NCBI RefSeq assembly: GCF_900115145.1
Contig: NZ_FOVL01000013.1
Location: 49,676-113,675 of the forward strand
Length of the DNA stretch: 64,000 nucleotides
From: Salegentibacter flavus
GTDB lineage: Bacteria; Bacteroidota; Bacteroidia; Flavobacteriales; Flavobacteriaceae
Direction: 5' to 3'
Shown in pieces: positions 18,483-27,215 of this stretch. Position numbers and translations under genes: made by a program. The notes under the pieces are model-generated. The model had not been told where the DNA came from, did not search any database, and saw only the letters and a program-made list of their open reading frames with translations. Within the stretch, counting starts at the first letter, position 1, and every line of letters begins with the position of its first letter.

Positions 18483-18784
18483 CTAATTGCCGGGTTTCAA
18501 CCTTGTAGTGGTTAGGACGTACAGGGAGTGCATAAAAGCTTCGTGAGAAACCACCACTTTTTTATCCTTTGAGATTACCACATCCAATTCAATCACATCG
18601 GCTCCTTTTTTTACTGCCCTTAAAAATGCAGGAATACTGTTTTCTGGGAAATTACCTCTATCGCCTCGATGGCCTTGTATTTGAACCTGGGTTTGGTTCA
18701 GAATTTCTTTTGGTTCATTAACGTCATCCTTGCAGAGAAGGATATCAGCAAAGAACAAAGGCTTAAAATCTTAAATAATTTCAT
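18483..18784 (-). pseudogene. Glycerophosphodiester phosphodiesterase (GDPD) remnant, frameshifted and truncated
   Basis: The readable part has the GDPD N-terminal signature: QIQGHRGDRGNFPENSIPAF, then KKGADVIELDVVISKDKKVVVSHE, which includes metal and catalytic residues (HR, E-x-D, H). A normal enzyme has about 290-310 residues; here the frame stops about 15 residues after the SHE motif. A signal-peptide-like start (MKLFKILSLCSLLIS) is present from 18784 in a different frame, so the leader is also shifted. GDPD releases glycerol phosphate from phosphodiesters, which fits the neighbouring phosphodiesterase and SusC/D genes. The missing 3' two thirds lie towards the tRNA side. Confidence 0.8.
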
Positions 18785-18800
18785 AATTATTTTTAGAAAA

Positions 18801-18829
18801 AACCGTCTCTAAATTTTTTAGAGACGGTT
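18801..18829 (-). terminator. Terminator downstream of the SusC/SusD/phosphodiesterase genes
   Basis: A perfect 13-bp stem (AACCGTCTCTAAA and complement) with a 3-base loop runs into a T-rich tract on the minus strand. It separates the phosphodiesterase gene from the GDPD remnant. Confidence 0.85.
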
Positions 18830-18911
18830 GATTAAACAAAACTAACTAAACATTAACTATTTAACAGGGGGCTCAAGCCTATAGCTGCTTTTTGCGGTAT
18901 AATTATTAGCC

Positions 18912-20000
18912 TCAATCCTTTAAAATTGGCAAAGGGCCATCTTCACTTTCAAATTTTAAATTTAAAATTTTCGCTATTGTTGGGGCGAACTGCGTAGTGT
19001 AATATTGCTTGTTTTCTTTCTGTTCATTTATTGGTCTAATTTGTTTTCCTAAACCAATAAACCATGTTTGATCGGCTTCAGGAATTGATGAGCCGTGGCT
19101 TCGCCAGGAATTATGATCCTCTATCCCCTGGCCGCGACCATGATCGGTGGTCAGTAACATGGTTGTTTTATCCTTGTAGTAAGGATCGACTGAAATAAAA
19201 TCCCAAATTTCTTTAAGGAATTGATCGGTTCTCTTAGCAGATTTTAAGTACTGATCATAACGGCCATCATGTGCAAAATCATCAGTTTCACCATAAGCAA
19301 CATATAGTAAATCTGGTTTCTGATTTTTTAAAGCTTCCAGAGCATAATTATGAGTAAACACATCGAATCTAACACTTCCCCATCTTCTTGGAGTTTGTTC
19401 CTGAATTCTATTCAGGTATAACTCTTTATCTGATGGTTTTTTTGCTAAAGACATACTATAGCCGGCATTTACCGGAACGCCACTTCTCTCTTCATTTATG
19501 ATGTAAGGAAATACATCCCAACTTCCAAATGCCAGAACTTTATCCTTATAATCTTCAGATTTATTGGCAATTTCTAAGATTGTAACATTGGGATTATTTA
19601 TTTTTTGATTACTATTAATTCGTTGGTCGTCTGGGTGCCCGGTTAGAATTTCGTTATAACCAGGATAAGAAAAAACCATTTTATTTTTAAGATTCACCTT
19701 ATTCTTTTCCCATCTGTTACCAAGGATAGCCCCGTTCTTTGCTGCATAATTCCAAAGAAAAGGTAGAAGGCTTTCTCTTCTTTCTTTTTCAGAATCTGCC
19801 CAAAAAAGTTCATTTAATTCTTCAGGGTTATTTACAAATTGCTTATTGTTAATAAGAAGCGAATCTGCACCACCAAATAGCTCTTGCCAACGTAATCCGT
19901 CAATCGTTATTACTATTATTTTATCGCTATTCTGAGATTTAACCTGCTGGATAGCAAAAAATGCGATTACTACTATTGAAATTTTAAAGATACTTTTCAT
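18912..20000 (-). CDS. Exported alkaline-phosphatase-superfamily phosphodiesterase/phosphatase
   Basis: The 362-aa protein has a signal peptide (to about residue 22) and the core of the type I phosphodiesterase/nucleotide pyrophosphatase group: VITIDGLRWQELFGGAD near the start (metal-binding Asp), FSYPGYNEILTGHPDD (nucleophile region), GETDDFAHDGRYD and TTDHGRGQGIEDHNSWRSHG (metal ligands Asp/His). It starts 7 bases after the susD stop, so it is part of the same operon. It probably cleaves a phosphoester outside the inner membrane and supplies product to the SusC/D importer. The substrate is unknown. Confidence 0.85.
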   Translation of the reverse strand: MKSIFKISIVVIAFFAIQQVKSQNSDKIIVITIDGLRWQELFGGADSLLINNKQFVNNPEELNELFWADSEKERRESLLPFLWNYAAKNGAILGNRWEKNKVNLKNKMVFSYPGYNEILTGHPDDQRINSNQKINNPNVTILEIANKSEDYKDKVLAFGSWDVFPYIINEERSGVPVNAGYSMSLAKKPSDKELYLNRIQEQTPRRWGSVRFDVFTHNYALEALKNQKPDLLYVAYGETDDFAHDGRYDQYLKSAKRTDQFLKEIWDFISVDPYYKDKTTMLLTTDHGRGQGIEDHNSWRSHGSSIPEADQTWFIGLGKQIRPINEQKENKQYYTTQFAPTIAKILNLKFESEDGPLPILKD

Positions 20001-20007
20001 AATTTTT

Positions 20008-21486
20008 TTATTTTAACCACCATGGAGTTTGTCTAATTTCGTCATTTCCACCATATTGCGTATTAATTGCCGCTTCTAAATTGGTAGTATTGTTGTTATA
20101 TTCCTGATTTGGATATACAAATCTTTTAGGAGGAGTTTGGCCGGTTGGATATTCGAAACCGGGCTGAGTTGTTCTTAAGTAGTCATAATAAGCAGACCAT
20201 CCACCTTGAAGAAAGCTTGTTAGATATTTTTGTGTTAAGATTAATTTTAATTGGCTATCAATATCACCATTTAATTCAATTTCTGACTGATCGAGATAAT
20301 CTTCAACTGAATTGTCAGCAAGGTATTCTGACATTTCCCAGGAATGGTTTCTATAAAAATTAAAATTTGCTTCAATGGCGTTTTTCAAATGCTCGCCGGC
20401 ATCGGAATTTATCCATCCTCTAACTGCGGCTTCAGCTAAAATAAATTCGAGTTCCCAATAGGATAATAAATTATGTGGTTCGGTTACAGGGTTAGTATAA
20501 TACCTTGAATTAACCTTAGATATATTGCCATCGGCAACTAAAGTTTCATTGATTACTGAGTAGTTTTCCGTTGGGCTTCCTCCATGATAAGCATTGAAAT
20601 CACTTATTGGCAAACCAGCAGAAGCAGCTTTAGGAGTCTGCTCCGCTACTACAAATAAACGTGGATCTTTAAAATCCTTTAAAAGGTCAATAAAAGTCGA
20701 GGACATAAACATACTGGAACCATAGCTACTGGAATTGAATTCAGTATATCGGCTTCCCTGTTGATCAACAAAGACTAACTGTGCATTATCCTCCAATGAA
20801 TTTAGAAGTGGGCCTCTATTAAAAACTTCATTAAATTTATTTGATACATTAATAGCTCCTACGTTTGTCTTTTTTGATAGGCTCATTAGGACCTTTAATT
20901 GATAAGAGTTTATCAATTTTAACCATTGAGAGGCATCTCCATTAAATATAATATCCCCTTCAACAAATATGGCTGGATCGATTAAAACTGCAGCTTCATC
21001 CAACTCGGTGATAATCCCTTCAAAAACTTCTTCCTGTGAATCGTAACGAGGTTGAAATGTTTGATTGGTTTCCCCTTGTAATGCTTCAGAATAGGGGATA
21101 TCGCCAAACTTTAAGGTTAATTGATAAAAATGATATGCCCGGAAAAATTTTCCGATAGCTATATAATTGTTATTACCGATTCTTTCCCCTTCCTCAATCA
21201 TTTTAGTTACCTGCCTTAGGTCATTATAGGCTCCAAAACTTCCACTACCCCATTTATAATATTGATAATCATTTTCTTCACCCGTTTGTATAAGCATTCG
21301 GGAAGCATAGAGTGGACTGGTGCCTTCAACCTGGAAGGTGTTGGTAGCGATTTCGGTTAAAAGTAATTGAGGATGAGTTTCGCTAACATTATTAGGATTT
21401 TCGTTAAGCTCATCTAAATTCTGGCAACTGAAAGTAAAGGTTGCCGTTAAAATTATTAATGAAATAATTGAATAAATATTTTTCAT
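20008..21486 (-). CDS. SusD/RagB-like outer membrane lipoprotein
   Basis: The 492-aa lipoprotein has a lipobox ending at Cys21 (TFTFSC). The QLLLTEIATNTF start and the FFRAYHFYQLTLKFGDIPYSEAL segment (TPR-like helical core) are typical of the SusD-like group. It would sit on the cell surface as the lid of the SusC channel. The stop is 7 bases from the phosphodiesterase start, and its own start is 2 bases after the susC stop. The partner enzyme suggests a phosphate-containing ligand instead of a plain glycan. Confidence 0.9.
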   Translation of the reverse strand: MKNIYSIISLIILTATFTFSCQNLDELNENPNNVSETHPQLLLTEIATNTFQVEGTSPLYASRMLIQTGEENDYQYYKWGSGSFGAYNDLRQVTKMIEEGERIGNNNYIAIGKFFRAYHFYQLTLKFGDIPYSEALQGETNQTFQPRYDSQEEVFEGIITELDEAAVLIDPAIFVEGDIIFNGDASQWLKLINSYQLKVLMSLSKKTNVGAINVSNKFNEVFNRGPLLNSLEDNAQLVFVDQQGSRYTEFNSSSYGSSMFMSSTFIDLLKDFKDPRLFVVAEQTPKAASAGLPISDFNAYHGGSPTENYSVINETLVADGNISKVNSRYYTNPVTEPHNLLSYWELEFILAEAAVRGWINSDAGEHLKNAIEANFNFYRNHSWEMSEYLADNSVEDYLDQSEIELNGDIDSQLKLILTQKYLTSFLQGGWSAYYDYLRTTQPGFEYPTGQTPPKRFVYPNQEYNNNTTNLEAAINTQYGGNDEIRQTPWWLK

Positions 21487-21488
21487 GT

Positions 21489-24400
21489 TTAAAATTTAAG
21501 ATTAATACCTAAGCCGATGTATCTGGAAGAAGGATCTTGAATATCATTTTCATCTGAAATCGCATAATCGGGGTCTGTATAGACATCTCCTTTCTGAATA
21601 ACGAAGAGGTTATAACCATTAAGACTAATATTTGCATCAGTAATAGTTTCGCTATTTAATAGGTCATTTAAATTATAACTAAGAGACAGGCTTCTTAATT
21701 TAAGATAGGAGCGGTCGAAAACATTTGCGAAAGTTTCACTTTCTTCTTCTGTTACTCTTGCCCGATAGGGATAATTTTGCGACCAGGTTTGCCAACTAAT
21801 TGGAGAGGAATGTTCCTTGAATATTCGGGTATCAGATATAACATTTCCATTTATATCCCTTACTAATTCCCCGCTTACAAGATTTACTCCTTCCGGAATA
21901 TACACCGGTGCTCCGGCAGCGTATTCCTGGTCTCTATATTGAGTTGATTTAGGATGTTTTCCTCCCCACCACATTTTTTCGACCACCTGAGATCTAAGGA
22001 CGCCACCCCAGACTCCATCCATTGCTATGTTGAGGTTCCAATTTTTATATTTGAAATTATTAACGAAACCAAAAGTCCAATCCGGATCGAAATGGCCCAG
22101 GTATGAATAATAGTTATCACGAGTAGGCAATCCGGTATTAGGATTTAAAATCACTTTGCCTTCTGGAGATTTCATCCATTCTTGTCCATAATAACTATCA
22201 ACCCGATCGTTTAATGAGAGGTTTCCGAATTTTTCACTCCCACCTGAAATTTCAGTTAATTTGGTTACTTTTTTCGACCAATTTATTAAACTAGCCCATT
22301 TAAAATTTTTATTCTGTACAGGCTTAGTACTAAGTGAAAGTTCCAGGCCATTAGTTGTATACTCATTACCATTAATTTTCCGACTGGAAAATCCGGATGC
22401 CAATGAAATAGGCTGATTGATTATTTGATCTGTATCAACTGTCCTATAATAAGTAGCATCAAACGCGATTCTGTTATTGATCAGCGAGGAGTTGAGTCCA
22501 ATTTCGAACGATGTTGAAGTTTCAGGCTCAATATTAGGGTTTATGATGTCTGCTGGATACCTTAATCTTTGGGTATTCGCAAAGTTTCCTGAGCTCTTAT
22601 AGTAGGCATTTAGCTGATATGGTTGCAGATCACTGGAAACTCTTGCCCAGGAACCAAATAGTTTTACATATCTAATTGTTTCAGGGAGATCGATGATATT
22701 TCCCAGAAGAATACTACCAGAGAGGGAAGGATAGAAGTAAGACCGGTTCTTTTCAGGTAAGGTGGAAGACCAGTCGTTTCGTGCCGCAAATGTCAGGAAA
22801 TAGGTGTCGTAGAGATCTATCTCCATTGTTCCATAAACACTATTTATTGCTTTTTCCCAAAGGTAATTTTTTGCATTTACCGGACCGGTGGAATTTCCCA
22901 TATTATAGACTCCAGGTACGGTTAGACCATCGGTAGCAGCAAATTCCTCCTGATAACTTCTATAGAAAGTAGATGCTCCGGCATTAAGAACAATACCTAA
23001 ATCTTCATTAATTTCCTTATCATAGGTTGCTAAAACATCGTAATCTACGTTTAAGCGTTTTTTATTCCACGTTTGATAGGAACCTTCCCTGGGAGCACTA
23101 TAATTAAAATAGGATTTCGGGCTTTGTAAATCTTCAAAATTTTGTTTCATAACCCCGGAACCTCTTACTTGCACTTTAAGATGTTCATTAAAGGAATAAG
23201 TTAAATTTAATTGAGCATTTAGAAGGTCTGAATTAAATTCCTTAAGGTAGTTTTCTGATCCAAACCAAGGATTGTTATACCAGGCATAATTCCAATTGGC
23301 TTGCCTATAACCTTCTAAACCCGGAACCCATTGATGATTTCTTAAATCTTTTCCATTAACATCTTCTCCCATCCAAATGAGCAGTGTATACATATGACCA
23401 CTAGGATTATACCCGTAATTGGGGTAATTTGGAGAATAAATTTTGTTATAGGCCAACTTACTGCTTAAACTTAAATTATCTGATAATTGAGTTAAGGATT
23501 TAAAGCTCATACCTCCTTGTGATAAACTGGAGTTCGGAACTCTATCACGATTATGATTGAAATTCCCACTCAGCCTATAAAACCCATTTTTATTTTTTTG
23601 GCTTACAGAAAAATTCGTACTGGAAATAATGCTAGTCCTTAAGAATTCATCCAGGTTATCATGACGTTCCCATGGAATAGGTTTGCGAGAATACCTGGAT
23701 CGATCATCGTATTGAGTTCCGGTAACATTCCCGTACCAAGGTATTTCTTCTCCGGTAACATTATCTACAATAGGACTGTTCCACTGAGGAATTAGAAGGT
23801 CTTCATTGAATTTTGGTCCCCAGATCATATCCCCATCAGCTATACCGCCATCTGCACCATCCCAGAACTCATACTGACCATTAGAACCATTCCCGTAATC
23901 ATGTTGAGTTTCGGGGAATACTGCATAACCGGCCGACACCATCAGGTTTTGCCCTACCTCAACAGTGAGCCCTTCTTCTGTTGCATTTTTTGTGGTAATA
24001 AGGATAGCTCCATTTCTTCCTCTTGAACCATATAAAGCCGAAGCGGTAGTCCCTTTAAGAACATTTATTGATTCTATATCATTTTGAGAGATATCAAAAA
24101 AGTCCGTTTCAACTGGAATATCGTCAATCACAATCAGGGGAGTTTTACCTCGCAAGGAAAATGTAGGTCCCTGAAATAAGCCCGGCGGGTTACTTACCTG
24201 CAATCCCGCTACTTTACCCGAAAACAAACTGCCTATATTAGGAACAGAGATTTTCTGTATGTCGTCCGTATTAATTTCCTGCGTGGCATATCCAATCTTT
24301 TTTTCGGCTTTAGTAATTCCCAAAGCGGTAACCACCACTTCGTCTAGGGCATTTGCATTCTCTGCCAAAACAACTTCCACAGGGGTTGAGTTTTCTACAA

Positions 24401-24782
24401 CAATAATTTGAGTTTCAAATCCCAGGAAGGAAACTTCAATATTCACCGGGAATTCTGATATTCTCAGATTGAAATTTCCATCAAAATCGGAATTGGTTCC
24501 CCGGTTAACACCTTGAATAATGATAGTAGCACCAGGCAATGGCATACCCTGGTCATCAAGTACTTTTCCCCGAATTATATTTTGCTGATTGCCGGGGGCA
24601 ATAGGTTCATCTTTTATATAAGATTTAAAACCGGTTAGGAGCGTAATTCCATTAAGTTTTTTCTCCGTTTTAGGCTTATCTGACTCCATGGAATGAAGTG
24701 GAGTTGCCAGAACCAGTAAACCAGTTAAGAACAGATTGGTTTTTTTAAATATTCCCTTTAAAAATTGTAATTTAGTATTCAT
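21489..24782 (-). CDS. SusC/RagA TonB-linked outer membrane transporter
   Basis: The 1097-aa protein has an N-terminal leader, a carboxypeptidase-regulatory-like domain (about residues 68-145, IIRGKVLDDQGMPLPGATI), a TonB-box region LDEVVVTALGI near 146-156, a plug domain (about 157-275, SGKVAGLQVS, GTTASALYGSRGRNGAILITTK) and a long beta barrel ending in an aromatic residue. It forms the energised pore for the SusD-captured ligand. It leads a susC-susD-phosphodiesterase operon. An ECF sigma factor gene lies upstream in the same orientation and is the likely regulator. Confidence 0.93.
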   Translation of the reverse strand: MNTKLQFLKGIFKKTNLFLTGLLVLATPLHSMESDKPKTEKKLNGITLLTGFKSYIKDEPIAPGNQQNIIRGKVLDDQGMPLPGATIIIQGVNRGTNSDFDGNFNLRISEFPVNIEVSFLGFETQIIVVENSTPVEVVLAENANALDEVVVTALGITKAEKKIGYATQEINTDDIQKISVPNIGSLFSGKVAGLQVSNPPGLFQGPTFSLRGKTPLIVIDDIPVETDFFDISQNDIESINVLKGTTASALYGSRGRNGAILITTKNATEEGLTVEVGQNLMVSAGYAVFPETQHDYGNGSNGQYEFWDGADGGIADGDMIWGPKFNEDLLIPQWNSPIVDNVTGEEIPWYGNVTGTQYDDRSRYSRKPIPWERHDNLDEFLRTSIISSTNFSVSQKNKNGFYRLSGNFNHNRDRVPNSSLSQGGMSFKSLTQLSDNLSLSSKLAYNKIYSPNYPNYGYNPSGHMYTLLIWMGEDVNGKDLRNHQWVPGLEGYRQANWNYAWYNNPWFGSENYLKEFNSDLLNAQLNLTYSFNEHLKVQVRGSGVMKQNFEDLQSPKSYFNYSAPREGSYQTWNKKRLNVDYDVLATYDKEINEDLGIVLNAGASTFYRSYQEEFAATDGLTVPGVYNMGNSTGPVNAKNYLWEKAINSVYGTMEIDLYDTYFLTFAARNDWSSTLPEKNRSYFYPSLSGSILLGNIIDLPETIRYVKLFGSWARVSSDLQPYQLNAYYKSSGNFANTQRLRYPADIINPNIEPETSTSFEIGLNSSLINNRIAFDATYYRTVDTDQIINQPISLASGFSSRKINGNEYTTNGLELSLSTKPVQNKNFKWASLINWSKKVTKLTEISGGSEKFGNLSLNDRVDSYYGQEWMKSPEGKVILNPNTGLPTRDNYYSYLGHFDPDWTFGFVNNFKYKNWNLNIAMDGVWGGVLRSQVVEKMWWGGKHPKSTQYRDQEYAAGAPVYIPEGVNLVSGELVRDINGNVISDTRIFKEHSSPISWQTWSQNYPYRARVTEEESETFANVFDRSYLKLRSLSLSYNLNDLLNSETITDANISLNGYNLFVIQKGDVYTDPDYAISDENDIQDPSSRYIGLGINLKF

Positions 24783-24823
24783 TCAATTGAGGCTATAAAA
24801 TTATTTTTTAGTCTTTTAATGAA

Positions 24824-24853
24824 GGCCCGTCTCTGTTGCAGCAGGAACGGGCC
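24824..24853 (-). terminator. Hairpin upstream of susC
   Basis: GGCCCGT/ACGGGCC arms flank a 16-base loop, 41 bases before the susC ATG. No strong T tract follows, so it may be a leader hairpin rather than a terminator of the upstream small gene. Confidence 0.4.
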
Positions 24854-24973
24854 AATTTCTTTGGGCTAATTCACACTTATTTTTCTTCTTATACTTTCGA
24901 TATTTAGGAGGTTTGATTTTTTTAGATGAAACACTAATCTTTATAGAGTCCTGAGGAAATTTCCCCCATGGAA

Positions 24974-25186
24974 TTAATAGTTAATTTTTTTTTCAATATT
25001 TCTAAGTAACTTTTTTGCTTTGAAACTTGTTAACTGCACCATAGCTTCATTTTTTTCCTGCATCTTTTGAAAAAATAATTCAATAGCAAGTCTTTGATGT
25101 AGATTGACACCATCTTCAACATATTTTTTTGTCAGGGAGAAAAGGATTAATCTTTTCAACTGCTTTTGTTTACTCATAAGACACAA
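24974..25186 (-). CDS. Small basic protein between ECF sigma factor and SusC (unknown)
   Basis: The frame encodes 70 residues; the more natural start may be the Met at residue 4 (MSKQKQLKRLILFSLT). The product is basic and mostly helical, with no membrane segment or signal peptide. It occupies the position where a FecR-type anti-sigma gene would normally lie. I recognise no family. A small sigma-binding or regulatory role is possible but not supported by any motif, and it could be non-functional. Confidence 0.45.
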   Translation of the reverse strand: MCLMSKQKQLKRLILFSLTKKYVEDGVNLHQRLAIELFFQKMQEKNEAMVQLTSFKAKKLLRNIEKKINY

Positions 25187-25284
25187 AACTTTCCGGTAAC
25201 ACGTATTTCTTTTTGTCTTCTTAATACAGACTTAATTTATAGGGCCTGTGCTTAACATTAAACCAATATTAAATTGGTCTTTAT

Positions 25285-25833
25285 TCAGTTTTCATTTCCC
25301 AGATATGATCTAATTAATTTAATCGCATTGCTAATCTGGGTTTCTACTGTTCTTTTTGATATCTTCAGCAGTTCAGCAATCTCCAGATTGGTATAGTTTT
25401 CACATCTGCTTAATAAAAAAATTTGTTTACAGCGTGGAGGTAATGCTTCAATTCTGCCAAAAATCCCAGATTTAAGTTCATTATATTCCAGTTCTTCCGA
25501 AGGAATATTAAAAAGGTAAATTGAGTTGATTACCTCTTCATGTAATTCAGTGAATTTCAAATCCCGGATATGGTTAGCAATTCTATTCTTTACTGATCTA
25601 AATAAATAAGCCTCCAGGTTTTCAATCTGATAGTTCTTATTGTTTTCCCAGAGATTTATAAAGACTTCCTGAATTATATCTTCACAGATGTTTTCATCGT
25701 TGTAGATTTTGAAGGCGTAGATATAGAGCCTATCCCAATATTTTTCAAAAATTGCATTAAAGGCTTCTTTATTGCCTTTCTGCAGTTGTTTTAACAGACG
25801 CGAATCTTTTCTATTGGACGATGAAATTTTCAT
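25285..25833 (-). CDS. ECF RNA polymerase sigma factor (Bacteroidota SusC/D-linked type)
   Basis: The 182-aa protein has sigma region 2 (FNAIFEKYWDRLYIYAFKIY, then EDIIQEVFINLWENN) and region 4 (IEALPPRCKQIFLLSRCENYTNLEIAELLKISKRTVETQIS, with its helix-turn-helix). Such sigma factors are normally paired with a FecR-like anti-sigma that senses a TonB transporter. No FecR gene is present here; only a small unknown ORF separates it from susC. It probably controls the SusC/D operon downstream. Confidence 0.9.
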   Translation of the reverse strand: MKISSSNRKDSRLLKQLQKGNKEAFNAIFEKYWDRLYIYAFKIYNDENICEDIIQEVFINLWENNKNYQIENLEAYLFRSVKNRIANHIRDLKFTELHEEVINSIYLFNIPSEELEYNELKSGIFGRIEALPPRCKQIFLLSRCENYTNLEIAELLKISKRTVETQISNAIKLIRSYLGNEN

Positions 25834-25945
25834 AAGTTAAGCTCTTTACAAATAAATCAAAATAAAATCCTCCGAGGGTTTTCTAATTTTTAAGTTAATG
25901 AAAAGTGTAGTTTATAGATTACAGGTTTATGTTCCTTGATTGTAA

Positions 25946-26071
25946 ATTCAGGTATTCAAAAAAGTTCAGGATGAGGTGGATAGATCTCAAACCGATTGGA
26001 GAACTGCGGCTTATGTGATTGCTATCTCCAGGATTGAAACGGCATATAACCAAAGGGGAATTTTCCCTTAA
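25946..26071 (+). pseudogene. C-terminal remnant of glutamate dehydrogenase
   Basis: The frame reads VFKKVQDEVDRSQTDWRTAA followed by YVIAISRIETAYNQRGIFP and a stop, the highly conserved tail of Glu/Leu/Phe/Val dehydrogenases. An in-frame TAA lies directly upstream and there is no start codon, so only about 40 codons survive. It marks the end of the accessory block that begins at the tRNAs. Confidence 0.8.
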
Positions 26072-26099
26072 GCATTGAAATTAATAAAAAACAGAACAG

Positions 26100-26522
26100 A
26101 TGAAATACGGTGTGATAATAATTGAAAAAAAAGAGAAGGAACTACTGAACCGTATAATTTCAATGGCTCAATATTATAAGGATGAAAATTATAAAATATC
26201 AATACTTAAATTAAGTGAGGAATTAAAAAATGCGCGCTTTTTGAGTAACAAGGAAATGCCCGAGGATGTGGTACGTTTTAACTCAGTAGTAAGCATCAGT
26301 ACCCCCTTCAGCGTTTCCCGGGAATACCAGATCGTATCTCCCGAAAAAAGCGATATAAGGCAGAATAAAATTTCCATCCTAGCCCCTATGGGTCTGGCAT
26401 TATTCGGGTACGCCAAAGGGGACACCCTTAAATGGAATTTCCCAACAGGTGAAAATATCATCAGTATTGATGATGTGCGCCAGCAGGTAGTTAAACTAGA
26501 AACAAAAAATAATGATAGATAA
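26100..26522 (+). CDS. GreA/GreB C-terminal-domain protein (Rnk-like)
   Basis: The 140-aa product has a short N-terminal helix region and a GreA/GreB C-terminal FKBP-like domain: ISILAPMGLALFGYAKGDTLKWNFP matches the family's conserved PLGxALLGxxxGDxVxW block. It lacks the long coiled coil with catalytic acids of true Gre factors, so it fits the Rnk-like group that binds RNA polymerase without transcript cleavage. It overlaps the next gene by 11 bases, implying translational coupling. Confidence 0.8.
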   Translation: MKYGVIIIEKKEKELLNRIISMAQYYKDENYKISILKLSEELKNARFLSNKEMPEDVVRFNSVVSISTPFSVSREYQIVSPEKSDIRQNKISILAPMGLALFGYAKGDTLKWNFPTGENIISIDDVRQQVVKLETKNNDR

Positions 26523-26931
26523 ATTTCAGGAACATTTTGATGAGCAGGAGGTGCAGATGTTAAGCATTGAATCTGAATCTTCAGAATGGGAAGAACGATT
26601 GAAATCCATAGAAACTGAAGCTGCCTTTTATTCCAAGCTCCTTAATTCAGGCTTTAGTGAGGATCTTAAGCTTAAAATTAATCTTGAGGACTCCAATTAC
26701 CTGAAAAATCACTTGAAAAGCATGAGGGAAATAAATGATTTTCATCTTAAAACCTTTCAGGATTATAAAATAAAGCAAGAAGGTTTAAAGGAGTGTGATG
26801 ATGTGCAGTATGAAAATTTCTATCTCAAAGATCACCTGATCTTCAAGCAAACACTTATAAAGCATTTTAAGGTTTTCAGGGAATTTAAGTCCCTGATTTA
26901 TAAGTACATCGAAATCAACTTCGGTAAATAA
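26512..26931 (+). CDS. Hypothetical helical protein coupled to the Rnk-like gene
   Basis: The 139-aa protein is strongly helical and charged, with probable coiled-coil segments (MLSIESESSEWEERLKSIETEAAFY near the start, NYLKNHLKSMREINDFHLKTF in the middle). There is no signal peptide or membrane segment. Its ATG lies inside the end of the Rnk-like gene, so both are made from one message and may act together. No family is recognised. Confidence 0.7.
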   Translation: MIDKFQEHFDEQEVQMLSIESESSEWEERLKSIETEAAFYSKLLNSGFSEDLKLKINLEDSNYLKNHLKSMREINDFHLKTFQDYKIKQEGLKECDDVQYENFYLKDHLIFKQTLIKHFKVFREFKSLIYKYIEINFGK

Positions 26932-27001
26932 AGCTTGTCGTGTTGGTTTTAAATGGCCGGAGGTGGTGCTATCTCTGGTCCTTTTTACCTGAATTGGTTG
27001 G

Positions 27002-27029
27002 AAACCGCTTTCAGAAATGGAGGCGGTTT
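27002..27029 (+). terminator. Terminator of the Rnk-like operon
   Basis: AAACCGC/GCGGTTT arms with a 14-base loop are followed by a T-rich tract. Confidence 0.75.
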
Positions 27030-27185
27030 TTTACTTTTTAAAAGTGAACTATAATTACCGATAAAGGCAAGGCTCATTATAGTGAATTTGGGCAATATGA
27101 ATTCGGGAAAATGTAAACCTTCGAAAACGTTTTATTAATTTAATATAACCTGATACCGATCATTTTTCAAAGCTGTTATAGCACG

Positions 27186-27193
27186 TAATTTTG
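27186..27193 (+). promoter_or_regulatory. Predicted -7 box of fhs
   Basis: TAATTTTG matches TAnnTTTG exactly and lies 22 bases before the ATG. No good -33 TTG is visible. Confidence 0.5.
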
Positions 27194-27215
27194 TGTTACC
27201 AAAAGCAGGAAAAAA

